DNA of 25,599 nucleotides. Source: Pseudomonadota bacterium. GTDB taxonomy: Bacteria; Pseudomonadota; Gammaproteobacteria; Steroidobacterales; Steroidobacteraceae. The translations under genes and the position numbers were made by a program. Below the pieces are notes generated by a model. The model had not been told where the DNA came from. It searched no databases and saw only the letters and a list, made by a program, of their open reading frames with translations. The stretch lies in NCBI GenBank assembly GCA_003242685.1, contig QGVD01000059.1, positions 1 through 25,599 on the forward strand, written 5' to 3'. This document shows, in pieces, positions 15,213 to 23,466 of the stretch. The number at the start of each line of letters is the position of its first letter. Within the stretch, counting starts at the first letter, position 1.

Positions 15213-15839
15213 TCATCGCCCGGCCGGTCTGCTGCCCTGAGCGGGTGTGACCAGCGCGATGACTCCGAAAGCCGGGTGGTCGTAGTAGTTGCGATCGTAG
15301 AGACGCACGCGCCGGCTCTCGCTCAGCGTGAAGGTGGTGCCGCTCCCGGCGCCGAGGCCGGGCGGCGGATCGCTCATCGTGTAGCTCAGCGTCATTCCGA
15401 GGTGCAGATACTGTCCACGCTCCAGGAACACCGTGCCGCTCAGTCCCGGCACACGGACCCCCAGCTGATCGAGCGAGAAGCCCGCGCGAGTGCCCCAGGG
15501 GCTCGCCGTCTGCGACCAGCCGACGTGTGCGACCGGCTCGTAGGCGCCGCTCGTACGGAGCCTGCGTTCGATCTGCCCGAGCTGCAGCCGCTCGGGAGGC
15601 AGGGTTCCGATCAGCCGGCCCAATGGTGCCGTTCCTGCCGCCGAGCCGGACTCCGCCCCTGAGCCCACGCTGCGCAGGCTCGTCTGAGCGCTCCAGTTCT
15701 CCGCCCCGCCCTGAGGAGCGGTCACGCGGAAGATGATGAGCTCGACGTTGTAGACCGTTTCCTGTGCCACGGCATCTGTCGCCAGAAACAGACAGACCGC
15801 CGCGAACCAGGACGATGCGAGGGAACGCGGATTCATCAT
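15213..15839 (-). CDS. csiV: CsiV-like periplasmic cell-shape protein
   Basis: This 208-residue protein has a signal peptide (hydrophobic core Trp-Phe-Ala-Ala-Val-Cys-Leu-Phe-Leu, likely cleavage after Ala-Val-Ala). The mature part begins with Tyr-Asn-Val-Glu-Leu-Ile-Ile-Phe-Arg, the family start. It also has Leu-Pro-Pro-Glu-Arg-Leu-Gln-Leu, His-Val-Gly-Trp-Ser-Gln and a C-terminal His-Pro-Ala-Phe-Gly-Val-Ile-Ala-Leu-Val. CsiV of Vibrio binds peptidoglycan and supports cell-shape integrity through the LpoA/PBP1A pathway; that role here is inferred. The gene sits directly after mfd on the same strand, the known gammaproteobacterial arrangement. The start is ATG 15839 (a second ATG is at 15836). 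The gap to mfd is 22 bases. Confidence 0.85.
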   Translation of the reverse strand: MMNPRSLASSWFAAVCLFLATDAVAQETVYNVELIIFRVTAPQGGAENWSAQTSLRSVGSGAESGSAAGTAPLGRLIGTLPPERLQLGQIERRLRTSGAYEPVAHVGWSQTASPWGTRAGFSLDQLGVRVPGLSGTVFLERGQYLHLGMTLSYTMSDPPPGLGAGSGTTFTLSESRRVRLYDRNYYDHPAFGVIALVTPAQGSRPAGR

Positions 15840-15861
15840 CGGGACATTCTACCAGCGCCGC

Positions 15862-18800
15862 TCACCGCGCTCTTCCGGAGGCTGGCGACGACGGCTGCGG
15901 TCCCGGAGCCGGAGGCGCCGCGAGCCGGCGCAGGAGTTCGACCGCGAAATCGAAGCGTGCCTGCTCGTCCGCGAGCGGACGCGTGACACGCAGCTTCAGC
16001 GGGCCTTCGAGCCGGAACTCGCGCGCCTGCTGCTGGATCAGCCGGATCACGGTGGCGGGATCGATCGCGTTGCGTTCCTCGAACAGCACGTAGCCGCCGT
16101 GCGGCCCGAGATCGATGCGGCGGATGCCGAGCGGTTTCGCGGCGAGCTTCAGTCGCGCGAGACGCAGCAGGTTCTGCGCGACCGGGGGCAGCTCACCGAA
16201 GCGATCGACCAGCTCCGCGGTGAGCTCGTCGAGTGAAGGCTCGTCGGGCGCGGCAGCGATGCGCTTGTAGAGCGCGAGCCGCACGTGGACGTCGCCCACG
16301 TATTCCTCCGGCAGGAACGCCGATACGTGCAGCTCGATCTCGGTGGCTGCCGCGAGCGGCGCATCGAGCGCCGGCTCGCGCCCCTCCTTGAGGTCGCGCA
16401 CGGCGCGCTCGAGCAGATCGAGGTACATGCTGAGACCGACCTCGCTCATCTCGCCGCTCTGCGCTTCGCCGAGCAGCTCGCCGGCGCCCCGGATCTCGAG
16501 ATCGTGCGTCGCGAGCACGAAGCCGGCACCGAGATCCTCGAGCGACTCGATCGCCTCGAGCCGCTTCACGGCGTCCGCGCTCAGGGTCGAGCGGGGCGGG
16601 GTGATCAGGTAGGCGTAGGCGCGATGGTGCGAGCGGCCGACGCGCCCGCGGAGCTGATGCAGCTGCGCGAGGCCCATGCGGTCCGCGCGGTTGATCATGA
16701 TGGTGTTCGCGGTCGGCACGTCGATGCCGCTCTCGATGATCGTCGTGCACACGAGCAGATCGAAGCGGCGGTGGTAGAAGTCGACCATGAGCTGCTCGAG
16801 CTCGCGCTCGCGCATCTGCCCGTGGCCGATGCGGATGCGCGCCTCCGGGACGAGCTGTGCGACTTCCGCGGCGATCTTCTCGATGCTGCGCACCTCGTTG
16901 TGCACGAAGTAGATCTGGCCGCCGCGACGCAGCTCGCGCAGCGCGGCCTCGCGCAGCGTCGGTCCGTGCCATTCGACCACGAACGTCTTGATCGCGAGAC
17001 GTTCGGCCGGGGGAGTGGTGATCAGCGACAGGTCGCGCAGACCGCCGAGCGCCATGTTGAGCGTGCGCGGGATCGGCGTCGCGGTGAGCGTGAGCACGTG
17101 CACCTCGGCGCGCAGTGCCTTGAGGCGCTCCTTGTCGCGTACGCCGAAGCGGTGTTCCTCGTCGACGATCACGAGGCCGAGGTCCTTGAAGCGCACGTGG
17201 GCATGGAGCAGCCGGTGTGTCGCGATGACGATGTCGACCGTGCCGCGCTCGATACCCTCGATCACCGCCTGAGCCTCGCGTCCCGTGCGGAAGCGCGACA
17301 GCGCCTCGATGCGCACCGGCCAGTCGGCGAAGCGGTCCCGGAAGTTCGTGAGGTGCTGCTGGGCGAGCAGCGTCGTCGGCACGAGCACCGCGACCTGCTT
17401 GCCGGACTGCACCACCGCGAACGCGGCGCGCATCGCAACCTCGGTCTTGCCGAAGCCGACGTCGCCGCAGACGATGCGGTCCATCGGACGCTCGCTCTGC
17501 AGGTCGGCGAGCACCTGGCGGATCGCCTCGGCCTGATCCGCCGTTTCCTCGAAGGGAAACGCGTTCGCGAACGTCTGGTACTCGAGCTCGCGAACGGAGA
17601 TCTTCGGTCCGCGGCTCGCCTGGCGGCGCGCGTAGAGATCGAGCAGCTCCGCCGCCACGTCTCGCACCTTCTCGGCCGCGCGCTTGCGAGCCTTCGCCCA
17701 CTGGTCCGTGCCGAGCTTGTGCAGCGGTGCGTGCTCGGGCGCCGCGCCGGTGTAGCGGCTGACGAGGTGCAGCGCATGCACCGGCACGTACACGCGGTCG
17801 CCGCCGAGGTACTCGAGCACCAGGAACTCGCCCTGCTGGCCCGCGACTTCGAGCGGCTGCAGTCCGACGTAACGGCCGACGCCGTACTCCTCGTGCACGA
17901 CCGGCGCGCCGGGCTCGAGATTCTGCAGGTCGCGCAGAATCGCCTGCGGATCGACCGCCGCGCGCTTGCGCCGCCGTTCCTGACGGGCGCGTGCGCCGAA
18001 GAGCTGCGTCTCCGAGAGAATCGCGATGCGCGGCAGCGTGAGCGTCAGACCCTCGACGTCCGGCGCCACCGCGAGCGCGAGGGTCGCATCGCCGCTCGCG
18101 AACGCTTCCCATCCGGGCACGATCTGCACGTCAAGGCCGTGTGCCCGCAGCATCTCGTGGAGCACTTCGCGCCGGCCCGGTGAATCGGCGGCGATCAGCA
18201 CGCGTCCGCCGAACTCGGTCAGGAAGCTCTCGAGCGGTGCGAACGGCCGCTCGGCCCGCGCGTCGATGCGGAGCTCTCTCGGCATCGAGCTCCCGAAGTT
18301 GTGCACCCGTGCGTCGGCGGCTGGCGCGATGTCGAGATCGGCCTTGAACGGATCGAGCGCGATGCTCGGGAAGGCCGAGAGGCGCTGCGTGACTTCCTCG
18401 GGCTGCAGGAAGAGCTCGGCGGGCGCGAGCACCGGCCGCTCGATGTCGTGGCGCCGATCCTCGTATCGCGCCTCGATGTCGTGCCACGACTGCCGGATCG
18501 CATCGCCGAGCGTCGCCTCGTGCACCAGCACTGCATCGCCGGGCAGGTAGTCGAAGAGCGAAGCGGTCTCGTCGAAGAAGAGCGGCAGATAGAACTCGAT
18601 GCCCGGCGGAGCGAGGCCCTCGCTCACCGCGCGATACACGCTCGAGCGGGCCGGATCGCCTTCGAAGCGCGTCCGGAAGCGGCGCCGGAACGCACGCACC
18701 GCTTCGGGGTCGAGCGGGAACTCGCGCGCGGGCAGGAGACGTACCTGCTTCAGGGTGTCGAGCGAACGCTGCGTGTCGGGATCGAAGCGCCGGATCGCCT

Positions 18801-19374
18801 CGATCTCCTCGCCGAAGAGATCGATGCGCAGCGGCGCCTCGACGCCCATCGGGAACACGTCGAGCAGCGAGCCGCGCACCGCGAACTCGCCGGGGGCCGT
18901 CACCTGACTGACCGACGCGTAGCCGGCCTCGATCAGTCGCTCGCGAAAGCTTTCGAGCGCCAGCGTCTGGCCGACCGCGAGCTCGAATGCACGGCCCTCC
19001 ACATACGCGCGCGGCGCGAGACGCTGCAGGAGGGTGTCCGCCGTGATGACGAGACACCCGCCGCGAGCGCGCGGCAGCTCGTAGAGCGTGCGCAGACGCT
19101 CGGAGACGATGTCGGGATGCGGCGAGAAGATGTCGTACGGCAGCACCTCCCAGTCCGGAAAGGACAGGAGGGGGAGGGAATCGCCGCCGAAGAAGCGCAG
19201 CTCCGCCGTCAGCCGCTCGAGCTCGCGCGCGCTGGATACGACCACCACGTAGAGCCGCGGGTCGCTCGATGCCGCCTCGGCGAGCGCGAGCGCGGCGGCG
19301 CTGCCGTGAAGCTGATGCCAGCGCAGGCGGGGAGTGGAAGCGGTGGGTACCGGGGGCTCGAGAAGCTTCGACAT
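15862..19374 (-). CDS. mfd: Transcription-repair coupling factor Mfd
   Basis: This 1170-residue ATPase removes RNA polymerase stalled at DNA damage and recruits UvrA. Its N-terminal UvrB-like module starts with Trp-His-Gln-Leu-His-Gly-Ser and includes Phe-Pro-Asp-Trp-Glu-Val-Leu-Pro-Tyr-Asp. The RNA-polymerase interaction domain is near 480-550 (Val-Val-His-Glu-Glu-Tyr-Gly-Val-Gly-Arg-Tyr). The translocase has Walker A Gly-Asp-Val-Gly-Phe-Gly-Lys643-Thr-Glu and DEEH at 738-741, followed by Gly-Arg-Val-Gly-Arg-Ser. The C-terminal domain ends in a Pro/Ser-rich tail. Length and domain order are normal. No frame breaks are seen. The start at 19374 gives Met-Ser-Lys-Leu-Leu-Glu. It is the first gene of the minus-strand pair with csiV. 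Confidence 0.98.
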   Translation of the reverse strand: MSKLLEPPVPTASTPRLRWHQLHGSAAALALAEAASSDPRLYVVVVSSARELERLTAELRFFGGDSLPLLSFPDWEVLPYDIFSPHPDIVSERLRTLYELPRARGGCLVITADTLLQRLAPRAYVEGRAFELAVGQTLALESFRERLIEAGYASVSQVTAPGEFAVRGSLLDVFPMGVEAPLRIDLFGEEIEAIRRFDPDTQRSLDTLKQVRLLPAREFPLDPEAVRAFRRRFRTRFEGDPARSSVYRAVSEGLAPPGIEFYLPLFFDETASLFDYLPGDAVLVHEATLGDAIRQSWHDIEARYEDRRHDIERPVLAPAELFLQPEEVTQRLSAFPSIALDPFKADLDIAPAADARVHNFGSSMPRELRIDARAERPFAPLESFLTEFGGRVLIAADSPGRREVLHEMLRAHGLDVQIVPGWEAFASGDATLALAVAPDVEGLTLTLPRIAILSETQLFGARARQERRRKRAAVDPQAILRDLQNLEPGAPVVHEEYGVGRYVGLQPLEVAGQQGEFLVLEYLGGDRVYVPVHALHLVSRYTGAAPEHAPLHKLGTDQWAKARKRAAEKVRDVAAELLDLYARRQASRGPKISVRELEYQTFANAFPFEETADQAEAIRQVLADLQSERPMDRIVCGDVGFGKTEVAMRAAFAVVQSGKQVAVLVPTTLLAQQHLTNFRDRFADWPVRIEALSRFRTGREAQAVIEGIERGTVDIVIATHRLLHAHVRFKDLGLVIVDEEHRFGVRDKERLKALRAEVHVLTLTATPIPRTLNMALGGLRDLSLITTPPAERLAIKTFVVEWHGPTLREAALRELRRGGQIYFVHNEVRSIEKIAAEVAQLVPEARIRIGHGQMRERELEQLMVDFYHRRFDLLVCTTIIESGIDVPTANTIMINRADRMGLAQLHQLRGRVGRSHHRAYAYLITPPRSTLSADAVKRLEAIESLEDLGAGFVLATHDLEIRGAGELLGEAQSGEMSEVGLSMYLDLLERAVRDLKEGREPALDAPLAAATEIELHVSAFLPEEYVGDVHVRLALYKRIAAAPDEPSLDELTAELVDRFGELPPVAQNLLRLARLKLAAKPLGIRRIDLGPHGGYVLFEERNAIDPATVIRLIQQQAREFRLEGPLKLRVTRPLADEQARFDFAVELLRRLAAPPAPGPQPSSPASGRAR

Positions 19375-19412
19375 CGCGTCAGGGCCGATCCAGGGCCGTG
19401 AAAAAGCGCGAA

Positions 19413-19441
19413 AGCTTACTCCGGGAGTTGTGCCGAGCCAA
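19413..19441 (-). promoter_or_regulatory. Weak candidate promoter for mfd
   Basis: On the minus strand, TTGGCT (19441-19436) and TAAGCT (19418-19413) are separated by 17 bases and lie about 40 bases before the mfd start. Both hexamers match the sigma-70 consensus only partly. The 234-base gap between mfd and the next minus-strand gene (19375-19608) shows no other convincing signal. Confidence 0.28.
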
Positions 19442-19570
19442 AACGCATGTCGTCGGCCGGCCCGAGGGAGGCGGCGGCACCGCCCGGCGTCCGGAGCGGG
19501 AGCTCTTCACGCGCAGATGGACGCGCGGTGCCGTGCAGATGCGGAGCGGCCGGCCATGCGGCGCGGCCGC

Positions 19571-19599
19571 CCTTCACGAAGGATGTCCCGGTGCGGGAC
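19571..19599 (-). terminator. Two adjacent small hairpins after the BamE-like gene
   Basis: GTCCCG-gtg-CGGGAC (19585-19599) and CCTTC-ac-GAAGG (19571-19582) form two short inverted repeats starting about 10 bases past the stop codon at 19609. Neither is followed by a T run on the minus strand, so termination is only a possibility; the tight spacing after the gene is the main reason to list them. Confidence 0.3.
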
Positions 19600-19608
19600 G
19601 AGCGAGCG

Positions 19609-19902
19609 TCAGGAGGCGCCGGCGGAGCCGGTGACGACGGCGTGGATCACGCGGTCGTACTCGAAGAACACCGAGAAGCCGGGGTAGTCCCAGCGAGTGA
19701 TCGGCGGCTGGCCGACGGCCGGGTGACGCGACGTCGGTGCGCCGAAGCGCTTCTCGACGGCGCTCATCGTCATGCCGCGGGACGGCCGTTCGATGTTCGA
19801 CTCGCGCACGACGATGCGGTCGTCGACGACCAGTGTTTCGGCAATCGCCGCGCTCGTTGCGGCGCAGGCGCAGAGCAGCGTCACGAGAGTACGGGCGACC
19901 AT
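19609..19902 (-). CDS. Small exported protein, BamE/SmpA-like
   Basis: This 97-residue protein starts with a signal peptide (Val-Ala-Arg-Thr-Leu-Val-Thr-Leu-Leu-Cys-Ala-Cys, likely cleavage after Ala-Ile-Ala). The mature part has Gly-Met-Thr-Met-Ser-Ala-Val-Glu-Lys-Arg-Phe-Gly-Ala-Pro, then Ile-Thr-Arg-Trp-Asp-Tyr-Pro-Gly-Phe-Ser-Val-Phe-Phe-Glu-Tyr. This Met-x-x-Val-x-x-x-x-Gly-x-Pro plus Trp-x-Tyr pattern resembles the BamE/SmpA/OmlA fold. The lipoprotein cysteine of true BamE is not in the expected lipobox position, so it is probably not BamE itself. Function is unknown; an envelope role is inferred. A strong ribosome binding site (GGGAGGAG) lies 7 bases before the ATG. Divergent from the lol genes, it shares their upstream region. 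Confidence 0.8.
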   Translation of the reverse strand: MVARTLVTLLCACAATSAAIAETLVVDDRIVVRESNIERPSRGMTMSAVEKRFGAPTSRHPAVGQPPITRWDYPGFSVFFEYDRVIHAVVTGSAGAS

Positions 19903-19927
19903 GTCAGGACTCCTCCCAAGCGGCCCG

Positions 19928-19955
19928 ACTATAGCACCGGGGCAATCTGTCAAAG
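19928..19955 (-). promoter_or_regulatory. Candidate promoter of the BamE-like gene
   Basis: On the minus strand, an extended -10 (TGCTATAGT, with TATAGT at 19933-19928) lies about 25 bases before the start codon. A CTTTGA is 16 bases upstream, and an overlapping perfect TTGACA is only 14 bases upstream. The -10 is the stronger evidence. A transcript starting near 19921 would have a very short leader holding the strong ribosome binding site. Confidence 0.5.
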
Positions 19956-20001
19956 CCCGTCACGGGCGGTCGCGGCGCAGGAACTGTGAAGCGCGTCTTG
20001 G

Positions 20002-20042
20002 AATCGCGGCTCTTCCGCGCAAGTGTGGTTAAATCGCGGCTC
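20002..20042 (+). repeat. 11-bp direct repeat before the lol genes
   Basis: AATCGCGGCTC occurs at 20002-20012 and again at 20032-20042, exactly 30 bases apart. The second copy overlaps the candidate -10 element. Spacing close to three helical turns could suit a protein binding both copies on one DNA face, but no regulator is evident. Confidence 0.6.
20026..20034 (+). promoter_or_regulatory. Candidate extended -10 for the lol operon
   Basis: TGGTTAAAT at 20026-20034 fits an extended -10 (TG, one base, TTAAAT), about 38 bases before the first lol gene. No good -35 lies at the usual distance; TTGGAA at 19998-20003 is too far (25 bases). It overlaps one copy of the 11-base direct repeat described separately. 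Confidence 0.35.
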
Positions 20043-20071
20043 GCCAACGGCAAGGGCGGTCGCGGTCGAGG

Positions 20072-21334
20072 ATGTTCCACCCGCTGTCAGTCTACGTGGG
20101 CCTGCGCTACGTTCGCGCGCGGTCCCACAAGTTCTTCGTCTCGTTCATCACCTGGGTGTCGCTCGGCGGCGTCTGCGTGGGGGTGGCGGCGCTCATCGTC
20201 ATCCTGTCGGTGATGAACGGCTTCGAAGGGGAGCTGCGCGACCGGTTGCTGTCACTCAGCGCGCATGCGCGCGTGGTCGCTTCCGAGAGCGGCCCGTCGG
20301 TGAGAAGGAGTACCGGGCAGTGGATCGCTGCGGCGGAAGTCGCGCGCCGCGTTCCAGGCGTCGCCGCGGCGGCACCCTATGTGGAGCAGCAGGTGCTCGC
20401 CGTGCGTACTCCCGAGATGCTCCCCGTGACTCTGCGCGGCATCGACCCACGGGCCGAAGCCGACGTGACGGAGGTCGCACGGTCCGTCACCGAAGGAAGG
20501 CTCACCGACCTCGAGCCCGGCACGAATCGCGTCATCGTCGGCGAAGTCATCGCGCAGCGTCTCGGCCTCGTGCGCGGAGACACGATCACGCTGCTCGTTC
20601 CCGTCGTTGCGCCCGACGGCACGCCGGACCCGCGCCTGCGCGAGTACACCGTGGCAGGCGTGTTCGAGGTCGGTCTGCAGGATCACGACGCGACGCTGCT
20701 GCTCACGCATCTCGAGGACGCATTCGCCGTCACTGGCGGCGCCTCCGCCGGGCGCGGCGTGCGGCTGCGGTTCGACGATGCGCTCGCGGCGCCGGAGATC
20801 GCCGCGCGCGTGCGCGAAGTGCTGCCGCCGGGTTTCGATGTCGTCGACTGGACGCGCGATCACGCCAACTACTTCCGCGCCATCCGCATCGAGAAGACCA
20901 TGATGGCGCTGATCCTGCTGCTCATCGTGGCGGTTGCGGCGTTCAACATCGTGGCCATGCTGGTGATGGTGGTCACCGACAAGCGCACCGACATCGCCAT
21001 CCTGCGCACGCTCGGTGCTTCTCCGCAAAGGGTGATGGGTGTGTTCATCACGCAGGGCCTCGTGATCGGCTGGCTCGGCGTCGCGCTCGGCGTCGCCCTG
21101 GGCGTGCTCCTCGCGCAGAACGTCGACACGATCGTCCCCGCGCTCGAGCGTACGTTCGGCTTCCAGATCATGGACGCCGACGTCTACTACATCACCCGCA
21201 TTCCTTCCGATCTCCACTGGTCGAACGTCGCCTGGATCTCGGTCGCGGCGCTGCTGCTGACCTCGCTCGCGACCGTCTATCCCGCGCTGCGGGCGGCAGG
21301 CACTCCCCCGGCAGATGCGCTGCGCTACGAATGA
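20072..21334 (+). CDS. lolE: Lipoprotein-releasing ABC transporter permease (LolC/LolE family)
   Basis: This 420-residue inner-membrane permease moves outer-membrane lipoproteins to the chaperone LolA. It has one N-terminal membrane span with Leu-Ser-Val-Met-Asn-Gly-Phe-Glu, a large periplasmic domain (about 50-265), then three more spans. One of these contains Ala-Phe-Asn-Ile-Val-Ala-Met-Leu-Val-Met-Val-Val-Thr-Asp-Lys-Arg-Thr-Asp-Ile-Ala. The tail Tyr-Pro-Ala-Leu-Arg-Ala-Ala is conserved. Assignment to LolE rather than LolC is tentative. It rests on Gln-Asp-His-Asp in the periplasmic part and on Ile-Pro-Ser-Asp-Leu-His-Trp, which resembles E. coli LolE. The next gene is a paralogue with the same plan. 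The start ATG 20072 has only a close GAGG upstream. Confidence 0.9.
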   Translation: MFHPLSVYVGLRYVRARSHKFFVSFITWVSLGGVCVGVAALIVILSVMNGFEGELRDRLLSLSAHARVVASESGPSVRRSTGQWIAAAEVARRVPGVAAAAPYVEQQVLAVRTPEMLPVTLRGIDPRAEADVTEVARSVTEGRLTDLEPGTNRVIVGEVIAQRLGLVRGDTITLLVPVVAPDGTPDPRLREYTVAGVFEVGLQDHDATLLLTHLEDAFAVTGGASAGRGVRLRFDDALAAPEIAARVREVLPPGFDVVDWTRDHANYFRAIRIEKTMMALILLLIVAVAAFNIVAMLVMVVTDKRTDIAILRTLGASPQRVMGVFITQGLVIGWLGVALGVALGVLLAQNVDTIVPALERTFGFQIMDADVYYITRIPSDLHWSNVAWISVAALLLTSLATVYPALRAAGTPPADALRYE

Positions 21335-21374
21335 GCGGGAGCACGGCAATGCGTGACGGAAAGGGCGTGCGGTA

Positions 21375-22622
21375 GTGGCCACCGCCTACGAATGGCTGAT
21401 CGGCACACGCTACCTGCGCTCCACGCATCGGCGCGGTTTCGTGTCCTTCGTCGCCCTGATGGCGGTGCTGGGGCTCATGCTCGGCGTCGCGACGCTCATC
21501 GTCGTGCTGTCCGTCATGAACGGCTTCGAGCGCGAGCTGCGCAGCCGGATCCTGAGCGTCACGTCGCATGCGACGCTGATGGGCCTCGAGGGCACGCTCG
21601 ACGACTGGCGAGGCGCGCGCGAGGCGGCGCTCGCGCGGCCCGAGGTCGTGGCCGCGGTGCCTTACATCGAGGCGCAGGCGATGCTCGCGCACGGTGAGCG
21701 CATCACGGGCACCGTGATCCGCGGCGTGCTGCCGGAGGAGGAGCGCGCCGCTACCGGGATCGCCGACCGGATCACCGCGGGCCGCATAGAGGACCTGGGG
21801 TCCGGCGCCTACCGCGTGATTCTGGGAAGCGCGCTCGCGCAGGAGCTCGGTGCGGAGGTCGGCGACTCCGTGGTGCTGATCGCGCCGCGAGGTACCGCGA
21901 CGCCTCTCGGCGTGATGCCGACGCGGCGCACCTTCCGCGTGAGCGGAATCTTCGAATCCGGAATGTACGAATTCGACCGGGGGCTCGCTCTCGTTCACCT
22001 CGACGACGCCGCGCGCGTGTATCGTCTGGGAAGCGGCGTCACGGGCATCCGCCTCGCGCTCGAGGATCCTCTGCAGGCGCCGCAGATCGTACGGGAGATC
22101 GCGGTCGCGCTCGGCGGCGGTTTCTACGTGAGCGACTGGACGCGCAACCACGCCAACTTCTTCCGCTCCATCGAGATCACCAAGTCGATGATGTTCGTGA
22201 TCCTGCTGATGATCGTGGCCGTGGCGGCCTTCAACATCGTGGCGACGCTCGTCATGATCGTGAAGGAGAAGCAGACCGACATCGCCATCCTGCGCACGCT
22301 CGGCGCCGGTCCGCGCAACGTGCTCGCCGCCTTCGCGGTTCAGGGCGTGCTGATCGGGCTCGCGGGCACGCTGCTCGGCGCCGTGCTCGGCATCGTGCTC
22401 TCGCGCAATCTCGAGTCACTCGTCAGTGCGCTCGAGCGGCTGCTCGGAACGCAGTTCCTCGATGCGCGCGTCTACTACATGAGCGAGCTGCCGGCCTACG
22501 TCGAATGGCTGGACGTGCTGCAGGTGTGCGGCGTAGCGTTCCTGCTGTGCGCGCTCGCGACGCTCTATCCGGCATGGCGTGCGGCGCGCACCGCGCCGGC
22601 GGAGGCGCTGCGTCATGAGTGA
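21375..22622 (+). CDS. lolC: Lipoprotein-releasing ABC transporter permease (LolC/LolE family, second copy)
   Basis: This 415-residue permease is clearly paralogous to the preceding one. It shares Ser-Val-Met-Asn-Gly-Phe-Glu-x-Glu-Leu-Arg, Asp-Trp-Thr-Arg-x-His-Ala-Asn-x-Phe-Arg-x-Ile and Thr-Asp-Ile-Ala-Ile-Leu-Arg-Thr-Leu-Gly-Ala. Its periplasmic domain contains Thr-Pro-Leu-Gly-Val-Met-Pro, resembling the hook of E. coli LolC that receives LolA, hence the tentative LolC call. Gly-Met-Tyr-Glu-Phe-Asp-Arg-Gly is also LolC-like. The start is GTG 21375, 40 bases after the first permease. Its end overlaps lolD by 8 bases. Together the two permeases should form the LolC-LolE heterodimer bound by two LolD ATPases. 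Confidence 0.9.
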   Translation: MATAYEWLIGTRYLRSTHRRGFVSFVALMAVLGLMLGVATLIVVLSVMNGFERELRSRILSVTSHATLMGLEGTLDDWRGAREAALARPEVVAAVPYIEAQAMLAHGERITGTVIRGVLPEEERAATGIADRITAGRIEDLGSGAYRVILGSALAQELGAEVGDSVVLIAPRGTATPLGVMPTRRTFRVSGIFESGMYEFDRGLALVHLDDAARVYRLGSGVTGIRLALEDPLQAPQIVREIAVALGGGFYVSDWTRNHANFFRSIEITKSMMFVILLMIVAVAAFNIVATLVMIVKEKQTDIAILRTLGAGPRNVLAAFAVQGVLIGLAGTLLGAVLGIVLSRNLESLVSALERLLGTQFLDARVYYMSELPAYVEWLDVLQVCGVAFLLCALATLYPAWRAARTAPAEALRHE

Positions 22623-23310
22623 GGCGGTGCTCGAAGCGCGCGGCGTCCGCCGCAGCTTCCGTCAGGGACCGGTGACGCTCGAGGTCCTGCGCGGTATCGA
22701 CCTCACGATAGGCGCGGGTGAGCGGCTCGCGATCGTCGGTGCCTCCGGCTCGGGGAAGACGACGCTGCTGCAGATCCTCGGCGGTCTCGATCGTCCGACC
22801 GCGGGCCAGGTGCTGGTCGACGGGCGCGATATCCACGGTCTAACCGAAGAGGAGCGGGGCGCGCTGCGCAACCGCACGCTCGGTTTCGTCTATCAGTTCC
22901 ACCACCTGCTGCCCGAGTTCTCGGCGCTCGAGAACGTCGCCATGCCGCTCCTCGTGCGCAGGATGCCGGTGAAGGAAGCCCGGGCGCGGGCGCGCGAGAT
23001 CCTCGAGCGCGTGGGGCTCGGTGCGCGCCTCGACCACCGCCCTCATCAGCTCTCGGGCGGAGAGCGTCAGCGCGCCGCGGTGGCGCGCGCCCTCGTGACG
23101 CAGCCCAAACTGGTGCTCGCGGACGAGCCGACAGGCAATCTCGACGGCGCCAACGCCGAGCAGGTCTTCTCGCTCATGCTCGAGCTCAATCGCGAAAGGG
23201 GAACGAGCCTCGTCGTGGTCACTCACGACGCGCGTCTCGCGGCGCGCATGGATCGCGTTCTCGAGCTCGATCAGGGAATTCTGCGCGAGACGGCCGCATT
23301 GGCCCGTTGA
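22615..23310 (+). CDS. lolD: Lipoprotein-releasing ABC transporter ATPase LolD
   Basis: This 231-residue ATPase powers the LolC/LolE permease. Walker A is Gly-Ala-Ser-Gly-Ser-Gly-Lys-Thr-Thr (42-50). The Q-loop region has Gly-Phe-Val-Tyr-Gln-Phe-His-His-Leu-Leu-Pro-Glu-Phe, typical of LolD and MacB-type ATPases. The signature Leu-Ser-Gly-Gly-Glu-Arg-Gln-Arg precedes Walker B Leu-Val-Leu-Ala-Asp-Glu-Pro-Thr-Gly-Asn-Leu-Asp. The switch histidine is in Val-Val-Thr-His-Asp. ATG 22615 overlaps the permease stop and has GGAGG at 22601-22605; an upstream frame to 22579 lies inside the permease. The order permease-permease-ATPase differs from the lolC-lolD-lolE order of E. coli. All catalytic motifs are intact. 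Confidence 0.96.
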   Translation: MSEAVLEARGVRRSFRQGPVTLEVLRGIDLTIGAGERLAIVGASGSGKTTLLQILGGLDRPTAGQVLVDGRDIHGLTEEERGALRNRTLGFVYQFHHLLPEFSALENVAMPLLVRRMPVKEARARAREILERVGLGARLDHRPHQLSGGERQRAAVARALVTQPKLVLADEPTGNLDGANAEQVFSLMLELNRERGTSLVVVTHDARLAARMDRVLELDQGILRETAALAR

Positions 23311-23334
23311 TCCCTCGCGTCCGACGGGCGTATC

Positions 23335-23427
23335 AACCCTCGAACCTGCAGGGAAGGCGGCGAGGGTTCGACGCTTTCGAACGAGTGCCGCGGCGTTCCG
23401 AGAAACGCATGCGAAAGGACGCCGCGG
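23335..23427. other. Structured spacer between lolD and comEC
   Basis: The 156-base gap after lolD shows no convincing gene. It holds two perfect 8-bp inverted repeats: AACCCTCG/CGAGGGTT (23335-23342 with 23361-23368) and CCGCGGCG/CGCCGCGG (23388-23395 with 23420-23427). A competing inner pair GCGTT/AACGC lies at 23393-23408. No T run follows, so an intrinsic terminator is not supported. Other possibilities are an RNA structure, an operator or a decayed gene. Confidence 0.45.
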
Positions 23428-23466
23428 CCGCATCGCCGCGCAGCCATGGATCGGTGAGCGAAGGAC

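Noticed and set aside
16285..19401. Two long plus-strand frames opposite mfd (16285-18183 and 18301-19401)
   Set aside because: Composition is low-complexity Arg/His/Glu and they run antisense to an intact mfd.
19948..19953. Perfect TTGACA as the -35 of the BamE-like gene
   Set aside because: It lies only 14 bases from TATAGT, shorter than the usual 16-18; the overlapping CTTTGA fits better, so it is mentioned but not relied on.
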